A program made the position numbers and the translations under genes. Shown here one piece after another: positions 1 through 6,371 of a stretch of DNA of 16,760 nucleotides (position 1 is the first letter of the stretch; the number at the start of each line of letters is the position of its first letter). The stretch covers positions 1-16,760 of the forward strand of contig JAEMPM010000012.1 in assembly GCA_022759285.1 (NCBI GenBank). The letters run 5' to 3'. The stretch is from Thermocrinis sp. (lineage in GTDB: Bacteria; Aquificota; Aquificia; Aquificales; Aquificaceae). The notes below the pieces were generated by a model that saw nothing but the letters and a program-made list of their open reading frames with translations, was not told the DNA's origin and ran no database searches.

Positions 1-1
1 G

Positions 2-976
2 TTAGACTAAGCTTTCTGCATACTTTCTGCTAAGTTTAAACAGTCTGCTTGCCCTTTCTTTGTGTTTTTGCTTTTCTTCTTCCGACAGATTTGGATCGTC
101 AAGCATAAAGGACTCCACCTTTCCGCGTACATAAGCCCGGTAGCACTTAAAAAAGGGCAAAAATAGGTCAAACTCGGGATCCTGACTCAGCCTTTTGTAT
201 TCCTCCTCATAAACTTTGGCTAAATCTTCCTTTCCGTTAAACTCCAGCTCCATGGACAAAAAGCACATATCGTTTAGCACATCTCCGCACCTGAACCTCT
301 CGTTAAACTCTATGCAGTCAAAGATGCAAATTCCCTCCTCCAAAAAGGCTACGTGCTCCAGTCTTACGTCTCCATGTCCGTCCCTTATTCTTCCCTCCTT
401 CATCCTCTTTTCAAAAAGAGAAGCATACTTTTTGTAAAACTCTTCGGTGGCTAACCTTATAAAGTCATAATCCTCCTCCTCTATTGTTGTACCCACATAC
501 TTTTGGGTTTGCATGAAGTTTTCGTCGGTGTTGAACTTCATAAGCTCAAGCTTTCCGAACTCATCCTTTCTTTCTGCCCTTTGGTGGAAGTCAAAAAGGT
601 GTTTTGCTAACCTTCTTAGGTCTTCTTCTGTTAGTTTGTCCAAAAGATTTTTCATAAGCCTCTCCTCTGGAATCCTTCTCATCTTCACCGCATACTCTAC
701 CACTTCGCCCTGACCCTCCAAAAAGTACTCAGAGCCCACCTTGACCACCGTAAGAACGCCTACATAGACCCAAGGACAGAGCCTCCTGTTGAGCTCCACT
801 TCCCTAATGCAATTCTCCTTCCTTTTTTCTAAGGTGGAATAGTCCAAAAAGCCAAAATTTACGGGCTTTTTTATCTTGTAGGCAAAGTTTTCTGTCAGTA
901 TTACCCAGCTGGCGTGGGTCTGCACTAGCTCTCCTTTCAGCCTTTTGACAAGGTCATTTATTAGGTCTGTATTCAC
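2..976 (-). CDS. Stand-alone aminoglycoside-phosphotransferase-like kinase (COG2187 N-terminal type)
   Basis: Kinase-fold protein of the APH-like COG2187 group; substrate unknown. Visible motifs, numbered from the upstream GTG at 985: the family-typical SWVILTENFAYKIKKPVNFG segment (about 26-45, candidate ATP-binding Lys 37/39), catalytic-loop HGDVRLEH (204-211, D206) and metal-binding FDCIEF (222-227, D223). Many family members are about 500 aa and carry a C-terminal P-loop kinase domain. This protein stops after the APH-like domain at about 325 aa with a clean TAA, so it is either a single-domain form or its partner domain is a separate gene beyond the window edge. A GTG at 985 is possible, but there the Shine-Dalgarno GGGAG touches the start codon. 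The GTG at 976 has GGAGGT about 7 nt upstream and is preferred. It overlaps the pyrD 3' end by 23 bp, implying co-transcription and coupled translation. The resemblance to antibiotic kinases is fold-level only. Confidence 0.8.
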   Translation of the reverse strand: MNTDLINDLVKRLKGELVQTHASWVILTENFAYKIKKPVNFGFLDYSTLEKRKENCIREVELNRRLCPWVYVGVLTVVKVGSEYFLEGQGEVVEYAVKMRRIPEERLMKNLLDKLTEEDLRRLAKHLFDFHQRAERKDEFGKLELMKFNTDENFMQTQKYVGTTIEEEDYDFIRLATEEFYKKYASLFEKRMKEGRIRDGHGDVRLEHVAFLEEGICIFDCIEFNERFRCGDVLNDMCFLSMELEFNGKEDLAKVYEEEYKRLSQDPEFDLFLPFFKCYRAYVRGKVESFMLDDPNLSEEEKQKHKERASRLFKLSRKYAESLV

Positions 977-1883
977 CGTGGGCACCTCCCACCAGGTCTT
1001 TTAAAGTCAGTTGGTGTCTTCTGAGATAGTCCTCTATGCCTTCGAGGATTTTAAGGGGGCTGAGGGGGTCAAAGAAGTTGGCGGTTCCCACCTGCACCGC
1101 AGACGCACCCGCCAGCATATGCTGAAGGGCAGAATCTGCATTGTAAATGCCACCAACTCCTATGATGGGAACAGAAGTACCAAAGGCTTGGTAGAGCTCC
1201 CAGACCATTCTAACCGCAATGGGCAGGATGGCTGGACCCGAAAGTCCACCTTTGACAGTAGATAAAATGGGAGTCCTTTTTTCCACATCTATTTTCATAC
1301 CCAAAAGGGTATTTATGGCTACGAGTCCATCTGCACCGTTATCTAAGCAAACCTTACCAAATAGAACAATATCTCCCGTGTTTGGAGACAGTTTAACAAG
1401 CACAGGCTTTTTCACCTTCCCCTTTATTTTATTTACCAACCTTCCCAAAACCTTCAGGTCATGTCCAAAGGCAAGCCCACCCTTTTTAACATTAGGACAG
1501 GACACATTAAGCTCATAGGCTACTATTTTGTCCGCGCTTTCCAAAGCTAAGCAAACCTCCAAGTACTCCTCCTCCGTTTCTCCAAAAACGTTAGCTATAA
1601 AGTGGGTGTCTATGTGTTTTATTTGGGGATATATCTCCTTTAGAAAGACTTCTACGCCGGGGTTTTGAAGTCCTATGGAGTTTAGCATACCGCAGGGGGT
1701 CTCTGCTATGCGTGGAGGGTTATTACCGATGCGTGGCTTTAGGGAAAGCCCTTTGGTTACCACAGCACCTAGCCTAGAAACGTCATAAAGCTTGAGGGCT
1801 TCTAACCCATAACCAAAGGTGCCCGACGCCACCCAAACGGGATTTTTAAAGGAAATACCAAAAAGATTAACGCTCAGGTCCAT
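954..1883 (-). CDS. pyrD: Dihydroorotate dehydrogenase, class 1B catalytic subunit
   Basis: Oxidises dihydroorotate to orotate in de novo pyrimidine synthesis, with FMN as cofactor. The 309-aa TIM barrel starts with family sequence MDLSVNLFGISFKNPVWVAS, followed by SGTFGYG (20-26), the TKG motif at 43-45 and NSIGLQNPG (68-76). The catalytic base is Cys129 in ELNVSCPN (124-131). Cys rather than Ser marks a class 1 enzyme. C-terminal FMN phosphate-binding glycines are seen in GGLSGPA and IIGVGGI. Length and N-terminus fit the cytosolic 1B type, with no membrane helix as in class 2. Class 1B enzymes usually work with the iron-sulfur/FAD subunit PyrK, which is not in this window. Start ATG at 1883 has no Shine-Dalgarno. 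A TATAAT lies just upstream (1898-1893), so the leader may be only a few nt. It is divergent from asd across 20 bp, and the kinase-like gene overlaps its 3' end. Confidence 0.96.
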   Translation of the reverse strand: MDLSVNLFGISFKNPVWVASGTFGYGLEALKLYDVSRLGAVVTKGLSLKPRIGNNPPRIAETPCGMLNSIGLQNPGVEVFLKEIYPQIKHIDTHFIANVFGETEEEYLEVCLALESADKIVAYELNVSCPNVKKGGLAFGHDLKVLGRLVNKIKGKVKKPVLVKLSPNTGDIVLFGKVCLDNGADGLVAINTLLGMKIDVEKRTPILSTVKGGLSGPAILPIAVRMVWELYQAFGTSVPIIGVGGIYNADSALQHMLAGASAVQVGTANFFDPLSPLKILEGIEDYLRRHQLTLKDLVGGAHGEYRPNK

Positions 1884-1892
1884 TGGCTTAAA

Positions 1893-1900
1893 ATTATAAT
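1893..1900. promoter_or_regulatory. Palindromic -10-like element between pyrD and asd
   Basis: The 20-bp spacer between the divergent start codons (1884-1903) contains the perfect palindrome ATTATAAT. It therefore presents TATAAT on both strands: 1895-1900 on plus and 1898-1893 on minus. For pyrD the predicted start of transcription (about 1886) gives roughly a 3-nt leader. For asd the same box would place +1 at about 1907, inside codon 2, so it fits asd poorly and asd may use another promoter inside pyrD. No convincing -35 element was found on either side. Neither gene has a Shine-Dalgarno. Confidence 0.4.
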
Positions 1901-1903
1901 GCT

Positions 1904-2896
1904 ATGCGTGTAGCTATAGTTGGTGCAACGGGTGAAGTGGGAAGGACCTTTTTAAAGGTACTCGAAGAAAGAGAATTCCCAGTGGATGAGCTTTACCTTT
2001 ATGCCTCCGAAAGATCGGAGGGCACTGAGCTAACCTTCAAAGGTGAGAAGTTCAAAGTAAGGGCGCTAAACAAAGAGACCTCCTTTAAAGGTATAGACAT
2101 AGCCCTTTTTTCTGCGGGTTCTGCGGTGAGCAAAGAGTACGCTCCTCGTTTTGTTAAAGATGGTGCGGTAGTTATAGATAACTCTTCCGCTTGGAGATTA
2201 GAGCCTGATGTACCACTGGTTGTGCCGGAGGTAAACCCAGAGGATGTGAAAAATCACAAGGGTATAATTGCCAATCCCAACTGCTCTACCATACAGATGG
2301 TGGTAGCCCTAAAGCCCATATACGACGCGGTGGGAATTTCTGCCATAGTGGTGGCAACCTATCAGTCGGTCTCCGGTGCGGGTGCCAAGGCAATAAGAGA
2401 GCTGGAAGAGCAAACAAGGGCTTGGTGCAGGGGTGAACAGATGGAGGTCAAAAATCTTCCACGTAGGATCGCCTTCAATGTGATCCCACAGATAGATGTA
2501 TTCACAGAAAATGGATACACCAAGGAAGAAATGAAGATGGTGAATGAAACAAGGAAAATAATGCACGACCCAAACATAAAGGTAAGTGCCACCACAGTAA
2601 GGGTTCCCGTCTTTTACGGACACTCGGAGGCAATTTCTGTAAAGCTAAACCGTCCACTGGAACCAGAAGCCGCAATGGAGCTTTTAAGAAAGGCAAAGGG
2701 TGTGGTGCTTGTGGAAGAAGGTTATCCTACTCCAATAGATGTGGCGGGCAGGGATGAGGTCTTTGTGGGTAGGATAAGAAAGGACTTGGTTTTTGAGCCT
2801 GGGCTTTCTATGTGGGTGGTAGCAGACAACATAAGAAAGGGTGCAGCCACCAACGCAGTACAAATAGCAGAGCTTTTGCTCCATGCTAAGACTTAA
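1904..2896 (+). CDS. asd: Aspartate-semialdehyde dehydrogenase
   Basis: Reduces aspartyl phosphate to aspartate semialdehyde with NADPH, the branch step toward lysine/diaminopimelate, threonine and methionine. The 330-aa protein has the N-terminal Rossmann motif VAIVGATGEVG (3-13), IDNSSAWR (91-98) and active-site Cys127 in NPNCST (125-130). It also has SVSGAGAKA (155-163) and the substrate-binding/catalytic RVPVFYGHSE (233-242, H240). Length is normal for the family. The ATG at 1904 is fixed by the Rossmann motif beginning almost at residue 2. There is no Shine-Dalgarno upstream. Its last 14 bp overlap the JAMM protease gene, making it the first gene of an asd-JAMM-hisIE unit. Since Asd supplies diaminopimelate, it is functionally compatible with the distal murF, but no direct link is shown. 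Confidence 0.97.
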   Translation: MRVAIVGATGEVGRTFLKVLEEREFPVDELYLYASERSEGTELTFKGEKFKVRALNKETSFKGIDIALFSAGSAVSKEYAPRFVKDGAVVIDNSSAWRLEPDVPLVVPEVNPEDVKNHKGIIANPNCSTIQMVVALKPIYDAVGISAIVVATYQSVSGAGAKAIRELEEQTRAWCRGEQMEVKNLPRRIAFNVIPQIDVFTENGYTKEEMKMVNETRKIMHDPNIKVSATTVRVPVFYGHSEAISVKLNRPLEPEAAMELLRKAKGVVLVEEGYPTPIDVAGRDEVFVGRIRKDLVFEPGLSMWVVADNIRKGAATNAVQIAELLLHAKT

Positions 2897-3299
2897 AAGG
2901 TCTGCCCTTCAGAAGATGATCCTCCAAGCGGAGAGAGATTATCCCTACGAAACCTGCGGTCTATTGCTTGGTAAGTCCCAACAAGATGTGCGCATAGTTT
3001 TTGGTGCTTATGAGACACCCAACGCGTATCCAGAGAGAAAGAATGATAGATACCAAATAGACCCAAAGGATTACCTTAGGGCGGAACAAAAGGCTAAGGA
3101 GTTTGGGCTTGAGATAGTAGGGGTCTATCACTCTCATCCAGACCATCCAGACAGACCCTCTGAATTTGACAGGGAGAGGGCCTTTGAGGGTTTTTCTTAC
3201 ATAATACTGTCTGTTAGTAAAGGTAAGGTAGAGTCCTATAGAAGTTGGGAGTTGATAGATGGAGAATTTAGAGAAGAACCCATTGACATATTCGGATGA
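2883..3299 (+). CDS. JAMM/MPN+ family metalloprotease (Mec-like)
   Basis: Small (138 aa) stand-alone MPN+ domain protein with an intact zinc-protease signature: Glu23 in PYETCGLLLG (21-30), then H83-S-H85-P, seven residues after H85, Ser93 and Asp96 (HSHPDHPDRPSEFD, 83-96). All expected zinc ligands (H83, H85, D96), the catalytic Glu and the Ser are present, so an active enzyme is expected. Characterised bacterial relatives (mycobacterial Mec, QbsD) cleave at the C-terminal Gly-Gly of small ubiquitin-like sulfur carrier proteins, releasing cysteine or maturing the carrier. No such carrier, adenylyltransferase or cysteine synthase lies in this window, so the substrate is unknown. Its start lies inside asd (14-bp overlap) and its end overlaps hisIE by 41 bp, so it is almost certainly co-transcribed. 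No clear Shine-Dalgarno; translation is probably coupled to asd. Confidence 0.9.
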   Translation: MLRLKRSALQKMILQAERDYPYETCGLLLGKSQQDVRIVFGAYETPNAYPERKNDRYQIDPKDYLRAEQKAKEFGLEIVGVYHSHPDHPDRPSEFDRERAFEGFSYIILSVSKGKVESYRSWELIDGEFREEPIDIFG

Positions 3300-3924
3300 G
3301 CTTATAAAAAAACTTAAGTGGAACCAAGAGGGATTACTACCCGTAATAGCCCAGGATTATAGGACGGGCGAAATAAGGATGTTCGCCTGGGCTAACCAAC
3401 AGGCACTCCAGCTTACCTTAGAGACGGGCTATGCTCATTACTATTCCCGTTCAAGGAAGGCGATATGGAAAAAGGGAGAGACCTCTGGAGAGCTTCAACG
3501 GGTTATAGAAGTCCGTGTTGATTGCGATGAAGATGTGTTGCTTTACATAGTAGAACAAAGTTTAAACAGGGCGTGCCACACGGGAGAAAGAAACTGCTTT
3601 TTTAGGGATATCCAAGGGAACAAAAAGCTCAAACCCTTACCCTTCGAAACACCAAGCAGGCTGGAGGAGGTCATAAAGGATAGGCTAGCCCGAAGGCCTG
3701 AAAATTCTTACACCGTCAGGCTCTTTTTGGAAGGGGAAGACAGAGTTCTGCAAAAGTTTGGCGAGGAGGCCATAGAAACCCTCATAGCCCTCAAAAACTC
3801 CCAAAAGGATCAGATCATTCTTGAGACCGCAGACCTTTTGTATTCTTTGATCCTTTCCCTTGTGGTAAAGGGTGTTGCGTGGCAGGAAGTTATGGAAGAG
3901 CTTGCAAAAAGGTTTAAGGAATGA
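3259..3924 (+). CDS. hisIE: Bifunctional phosphoribosyl-AMP cyclohydrolase / phosphoribosyl-ATP pyrophosphatase
   Basis: Catalyses steps 2 and 3 of histidine synthesis in one 221-aa chain. The N-terminal HisI domain (about 15-117) has SRSRKAIWKKGETSG (63-77), the metal-binding DCDED (88-92) and the zinc cysteines C106 and C113 in ACHTGERNCF. The C-terminal HisE domain (about 130-221) has KFGEEAIE (166-173) and ETADLLYSL (189-197). Both halves look complete, so this is a normal HisIE fusion. The ATG at 3259 has GGGAG about 7 nt upstream. It starts inside the JAMM gene (41-bp overlap in a different frame). Its stop codon overlaps the extended -10 of the ribosomal-protein promoter, marking the end of this transcription unit, although read-through is possible because no terminator hairpin is seen. 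Confidence 0.96.
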   Translation: MENLEKNPLTYSDELIKKLKWNQEGLLPVIAQDYRTGEIRMFAWANQQALQLTLETGYAHYYSRSRKAIWKKGETSGELQRVIEVRVDCDEDVLLYIVEQSLNRACHTGERNCFFRDIQGNKKLKPLPFETPSRLEEVIKDRLARRPENSYTVRLFLEGEDRVLQKFGEEAIETLIALKNSQKDQIILETADLLYSLILSLVVKGVAWQEVMEELAKRFKE

Positions 3925-3930
3925 TAAAAT
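3902..3930 (+). promoter_or_regulatory. Predicted sigma70-type promoter of the rpsF operon
   Basis: TTGCAA (3902-3907), a 17-bp spacer, then TAAAAT (3925-3930) preceded by TG one base upstream (TGATAAAAT, an extended -10). The -35 matches consensus at 4 of 6 and the -10 at 5 of 6. It lies within the 3' end of hisIE, and the TG belongs to the hisIE stop codon. The predicted start is around A3937, giving a leader of about 53 nt before rpsF. Confidence 0.65.
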
Positions 3931-3936
3931 GTTTTT

Positions 3937-3989
3937 ACCTCGTTCTCACCGTAAAGGTGAGGACCTAAACTTAGGCCAGGAGGTAGAAG
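3937..3989 (+). promoter_or_regulatory. Candidate S6:S18 autoregulatory leader of rpsF
   Basis: The leader can form a 9-bp hairpin (3942-3950 with 3956-3964, one G-U pair, loop GTAAA) carrying CACCG at 3947-3951. A smaller CCTA/TAGG hairpin follows (3964-3975 region). The segment TACCTC (3936-3941) is complementary to the Shine-Dalgarno GAGGTA (3980-3985), so a closing helix could mask ribosome binding. Known S6:S18-binding leaders upstream of bacterial rpsF use a stem with a conserved CCG. Assignment here is by position, fold and the CCG; it was not tested with a covariance model. Confidence 0.5.
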
Positions 3990-4328
3990 ATGGCAAAGAG
4001 ATATTATGAAACCATAAGGTATTACGAAAGTGTAGTGGTCTTAAAACCCACCCTCTCAGAAGAAGAGGTAAACAGAAAGATTCAGGAGATAAAAGACTTT
4101 ATAACCAAAAAGGGTGGTGAGGTTCTGAACGTCTTAGATTGGGGGCTAAAGCCTCTCGCTTACAGGATCAACAACTTTACCCACGGCAGATATTTCATCA
4201 TTGAAATAAGATCTGAAAACACTGAGCTACCTAACGAATTGGATTTTTATTACAAGATCAATGATGACGTTATAAGGTGGCTCAACATAAAGCAAAAAGC
4301 GAAGAAAGAAACAAACCATGCTCAATAA
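3990..4328 (+). CDS. rpsF: Small ribosomal subunit protein bS6
   Basis: Binds the central domain of 16S rRNA together with S18. The 112-aa sequence matches S6 throughout: YYESVVVLKPTLSEEEV near the N-terminus (11-27), KKGGEVLNVLDWGLKPLAYRI (about 40-60) with the typical basic/aromatic pattern, and FHG-like FTHGRYFIIEI before the final helix. It has a strong Shine-Dalgarno AGGAGGT (3978-3984) ahead of ATG 3990. It is the first gene of rpsF-ssb-rpsR-rplI, an arrangement widely conserved in bacteria. Its 3' end overlaps ssb by 11 bp. In other bacteria the S6-S18 complex represses this operon through its leader, and the upstream fold suggests the same here. Confidence 0.97.
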   Translation: MAKRYYETIRYYESVVVLKPTLSEEEVNRKIQEIKDFITKKGGEVLNVLDWGLKPLAYRINNFTHGRYFIIEIRSENTELPNELDFYYKINDDVIRWLNIKQKAKKETNHAQ

Positions 4329-4740
4329 GGTACTGATCATAGGGCATTTGGTGAAGGACCCTGTTATAAACTTCCTTCCTTCCGGAACGCAGGTTGTGGA
4401 GTTTTCCATAGCATACAACAGACGGTTTAGGGTAAATGATGAATGGAGGGAAGAGACCCATTATTTTGATGTTAGAGCATACGGTAGGTTGGCAGAAGAT
4501 CTGGGGACAAGGCTCTCTAAAGGCTACATGGTAGTGATAGAGGGGAGTCTTCGTCAAGACCGCTGGGTTGACAAAGAAGGCAGGCCCCAAAGCAAGGTGA
4601 GGATCGTAGCCAGTGCAGTTAGGATCATAAGAAAACCAAGGGCGGAAGGACCTATAGAGGAGGAGGTCCTGCCGGAAGATACAGAAGCGGGCTTTGAAGA
4701 AAAGCCCTTTTCTTCAGAAGATGATGAACTACCCTTTTAA
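4318..4740 (+). CDS. ssb: Single-stranded DNA-binding protein
   Basis: Coats single-stranded DNA in replication, repair and recombination. The 140-aa protein begins with an OB-fold (about 1-103): MLNKVLIIGHLVKDP, then FSIAYNRRFR, THYFDVRAYGRLAEDL and GSLRQDRWVDKEGRP, all standard SSB segments. A short acidic linker (about 110-134) leads to the tip DDELPF, equivalent to the partner-recruiting DDDIPF tail of E. coli SSB. At 140 aa the linker is shorter than in E. coli. It lies between rpsF (11-bp overlap, no good Shine-Dalgarno, probably translationally coupled) and rpsR, the usual position in bacteria. Confidence 0.97.
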   Translation: MLNKVLIIGHLVKDPVINFLPSGTQVVEFSIAYNRRFRVNDEWREETHYFDVRAYGRLAEDLGTRLSKGYMVVIEGSLRQDRWVDKEGRPQSKVRIVASAVRIIRKPRAEGPIEEEVLPEDTEAGFEEKPFSSEDDELPF

Positions 4741-4752
4741 GGAGGTTGAAAG

Positions 4753-4971
4753 ATGGAGATAAAAAAAGGTGCAAAAAAGACCTGTTACTTCTGTGAGAAG
4801 GGTAAAGAGCCCTCTTACAAGGAGTATGAAGAGTTAGCAAAGTTTTTATCTGAAAGAGGCAAGATCATAGGCAGAAGACAAACAGGCGTGTGTGCAAAGC
4901 ATCAACGGATTCTGTCAAGGGAAATAAAGAGGGCAAGACAATTGGCACTACTACCTTATCTCATAACCTAA
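4753..4971 (+). CDS. rpsR: Small ribosomal subunit protein bS18, zinc-binding (C+) form
   Basis: Ribosomal protein S18, which pairs with S6 on 16S rRNA. The 72-aa chain has CYFC (11-14) and CAKH (47-50), giving a C-x2-C...C-x2-H set. This matches the zinc-binding C+ version of S18 rather than the Cys-free version that some bacteria use under zinc limitation. FLSERGKIIGRRQTG (31-45) and the closing RARQLALLPYL (60-70) are diagnostic. It has a strong Shine-Dalgarno GGAGG (4741-4745) immediately after the ssb stop and 7 nt before the ATG. Confidence 0.96.
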   Translation: MEIKKGAKKTCYFCEKGKEPSYKEYEELAKFLSERGKIIGRRQTGVCAKHQRILSREIKRARQLALLPYLIT

Positions 4972-4983
4972 GGAGGTGCAAGT

Positions 4984-5430
4984 ATGAAGGTGGTGCTTAT
5001 TAAAGATTTTGAAGGTTATGGTACTATAGGAACGGTGATAAATGTGAAAGACGGCTTTGCCCGAAATTACCTCATACCAAGGGGTATAGCCCTGCCTGCC
5101 ACCGAATCCAACCTCAGGCACGTCCAAAGCATACTCTCTCAAAAGCAAAGGAAGCTACAAAAGGAAAAAGAAAAAGCCCTTGCACTGGCAAAGAAGTTGG
5201 AAGGCTTAGTGTTGGAGATCAAGCATCAGGTAGGCGAGAAAGGAAAACTTTATGGCTCAGTTACCAGCGCGGAGATCGCCAAAGCCTTAGCAGAAAGGGG
5301 AATTGAAATAGACAGGAAGAAGATAGTCCTTGCCAAACCTATAAGGGATGTGGGTATATACACGGTGTCCATAAAGCTACATCCCGAGGTGGAAGTTCAG
5401 ATAAAAGTGGACGTGCAACCTCAAGGGTAG
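4984..5430 (+). CDS. rplI: Large ribosomal subunit protein bL9
   Basis: Ribosomal protein L9, which binds 23S rRNA near the L1 stalk and helps keep reading frame. The 148-aa sequence has the typical N-terminal domain MKVVLIKDFEGYGTIG ... VKDGFARNYLIPRGIALPAT. A long charged connecting helix follows (about 50-75, rich in Lys/Glu). The C-terminal domain carries GKLYGSVTSAEIAKAL and IRDVGIYTV. AGGAGGT (4971-4977) precedes ATG 4984 at good spacing. It is the last gene of the ribosomal cluster. No terminator hairpin is seen in the 20 bp before ccsA. Confidence 0.97.
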   Translation: MKVVLIKDFEGYGTIGTVINVKDGFARNYLIPRGIALPATESNLRHVQSILSQKQRKLQKEKEKALALAKKLEGLVLEIKHQVGEKGKLYGSVTSAEIAKALAERGIEIDRKKIVLAKPIRDVGIYTVSIKLHPEVEVQIKVDVQPQG

Positions 5431-5431
5431 G

Positions 5432-5440
5432 TGTTATATT
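5432..5440 (+). promoter_or_regulatory. Extended -10 element upstream of ccsA
   Basis: TGTTATATT (TG one base before TATATT 5435-5440) lies in the 20-bp AT-rich gap after rplI. The expected start of transcription (about 5447) leaves roughly 4 nt before the ccsA ATG, and there is no Shine-Dalgarno. No strong -35 was found; extended -10 promoters can do without one. Confidence 0.4.
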
Positions 5441-5450
5441 TATTAATGTT

Positions 5451-6371
5451 ATGAAAGAAGTTTCTTTAAAAAGCGGTAGGTTTTTTTCCTTTCAGGGCTG
5501 GCTAATTACAAGCCTTGGGCTTTTGCTCTCTGGGATTTTAGCATCCCTGCCATACGATAATGTCTTTTGGTACAAATCCGCCACGCTGGCCTACGGACTT
5601 TCGGCCATCTCTTACCTTGCCTTTCTTTTTATAAGAGAACGCATTATCGGTAATGTAGCTACCGGCATACTCTTTCTGGGTCTTTTATTAAACCTAACTG
5701 GTATGATCCGAAGGGGTTGGCAAGCCTATAAAATGGGTGCCTTTCATCCACCGTGGTCTAATCTCTTCGAAGCCCTTACCTTCTGGAGTCTTATTGCGGG
5801 AGTGATATACCTGCTACTGGAAAGAAAATACGGTGTAAAGCTTTTAGGAGCTCTTATAACTCCGATTATCCTCGGTCTTTCTCTCTTTGCTATAACAAAG
5901 GCAAACACAGAGATAACGCCTTTGATACCAGCATTAAGAAGCTATTGGCTATATATCCATGTTATAACTGCCTTTGTAGGTTACGCAGGTTTTACCGTAG
6001 CCTTTGGTGGTGCAGTTCTTTACCTTTTGAAGGCTAAATACAACCTTAGCTTTTTACCGTCTTTGGAAGTTTTAGACGAGCTTTCCTATAAGTCTGTGGT
6101 GATCGTTTTCCCTATATGGACAGCATCTATAATCCTGGGGGCTGCTTGGGCTAATGAAGCGTGGGGTGGATACTGGAGTTGGGACCCGAAGGAGGTTTGG
6201 TCTTTGATCGTATGGCTCTTCTTTGGAGCGTATCTTCATGCAAGACAGATGCTCGGTTGGAGGGGTACCAGAACTGCGTGGATGCTTGTCTTTGGGTTTA
6301 TAACCGTTCTAATATGCTTCTTTGCTATTAATCTATTCTTCCCAGGGCTTCACAGCTACGCTACCGATTAA
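5451..6371 (+). CDS. ccsA: System II cytochrome c biogenesis protein CcsA (heme handling/ligation)
   Basis: Polytopic inner-membrane protein of about 306 aa with eight or so hydrophobic helices. Its hallmark is the tryptophan-rich WWD segment WANEAWGGYWSWDPKEVW (233-250), where heme is presented for attachment to apocytochrome c. Conserved candidate heme-ligand histidines include H99 (FHPPWSNLFEAL), H170 (YIHV) and H301 (GLHSYA). CcsA works with Ccs1/ResB (often called CcsB), which is not in this window; some species fuse the two, but this one is CcsA only. The ATG at 5451 has no Shine-Dalgarno and may be read from a very short leader. It follows rplI by 20 bp and ends convergently on the EAL-HDOD gene with the two stop codons sharing bases. 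It implies a c-type cytochrome-dependent respiratory chain. Confidence 0.94.
   Translation: MKEVSLKSGRFFSFQGWLITSLGLLLSGILASLPYDNVFWYKSATLAYGLSAISYLAFLFIRERIIGNVATGILFLGLLLNLTGMIRRGWQAYKMGAFHPPWSNLFEALTFWSLIAGVIYLLLERKYGVKLLGALITPIILGLSLFAITKANTEITPLIPALRSYWLYIHVITAFVGYAGFTVAFGGAVLYLLKAKYNLSFLPSLEVLDELSYKSVVIVFPIWTASIILGAAWANEAWGGYWSWDPKEVWSLIVWLFFGAYLHARQMLGWRGTRTAWMLVFGFITVLICFFAINLFFPGLHSYATD

Noticed and set aside
2..976. Antibiotic (aminoglycoside) resistance gene.
   Set aside because: The protein shares the kinase fold but matches the COG2187 group by its SWVIL...AYKIKKPVNFG segment. Members are chromosomal proteins with no demonstrated drug substrate, and nothing mobile surrounds it.
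976..985. GTG at 985 as the start of the kinase-like gene.
   Set aside because: The Shine-Dalgarno GGGAG abuts this codon with no spacer, whereas the in-frame GTG at 976 has proper spacing.
3964..3975. CCTAA/TTAGG next to the rpsF hairpin as an intrinsic terminator.
   Set aside because: No run of T follows; it is followed directly by the rpsF Shine-Dalgarno. It fits better as part of the regulatory leader.
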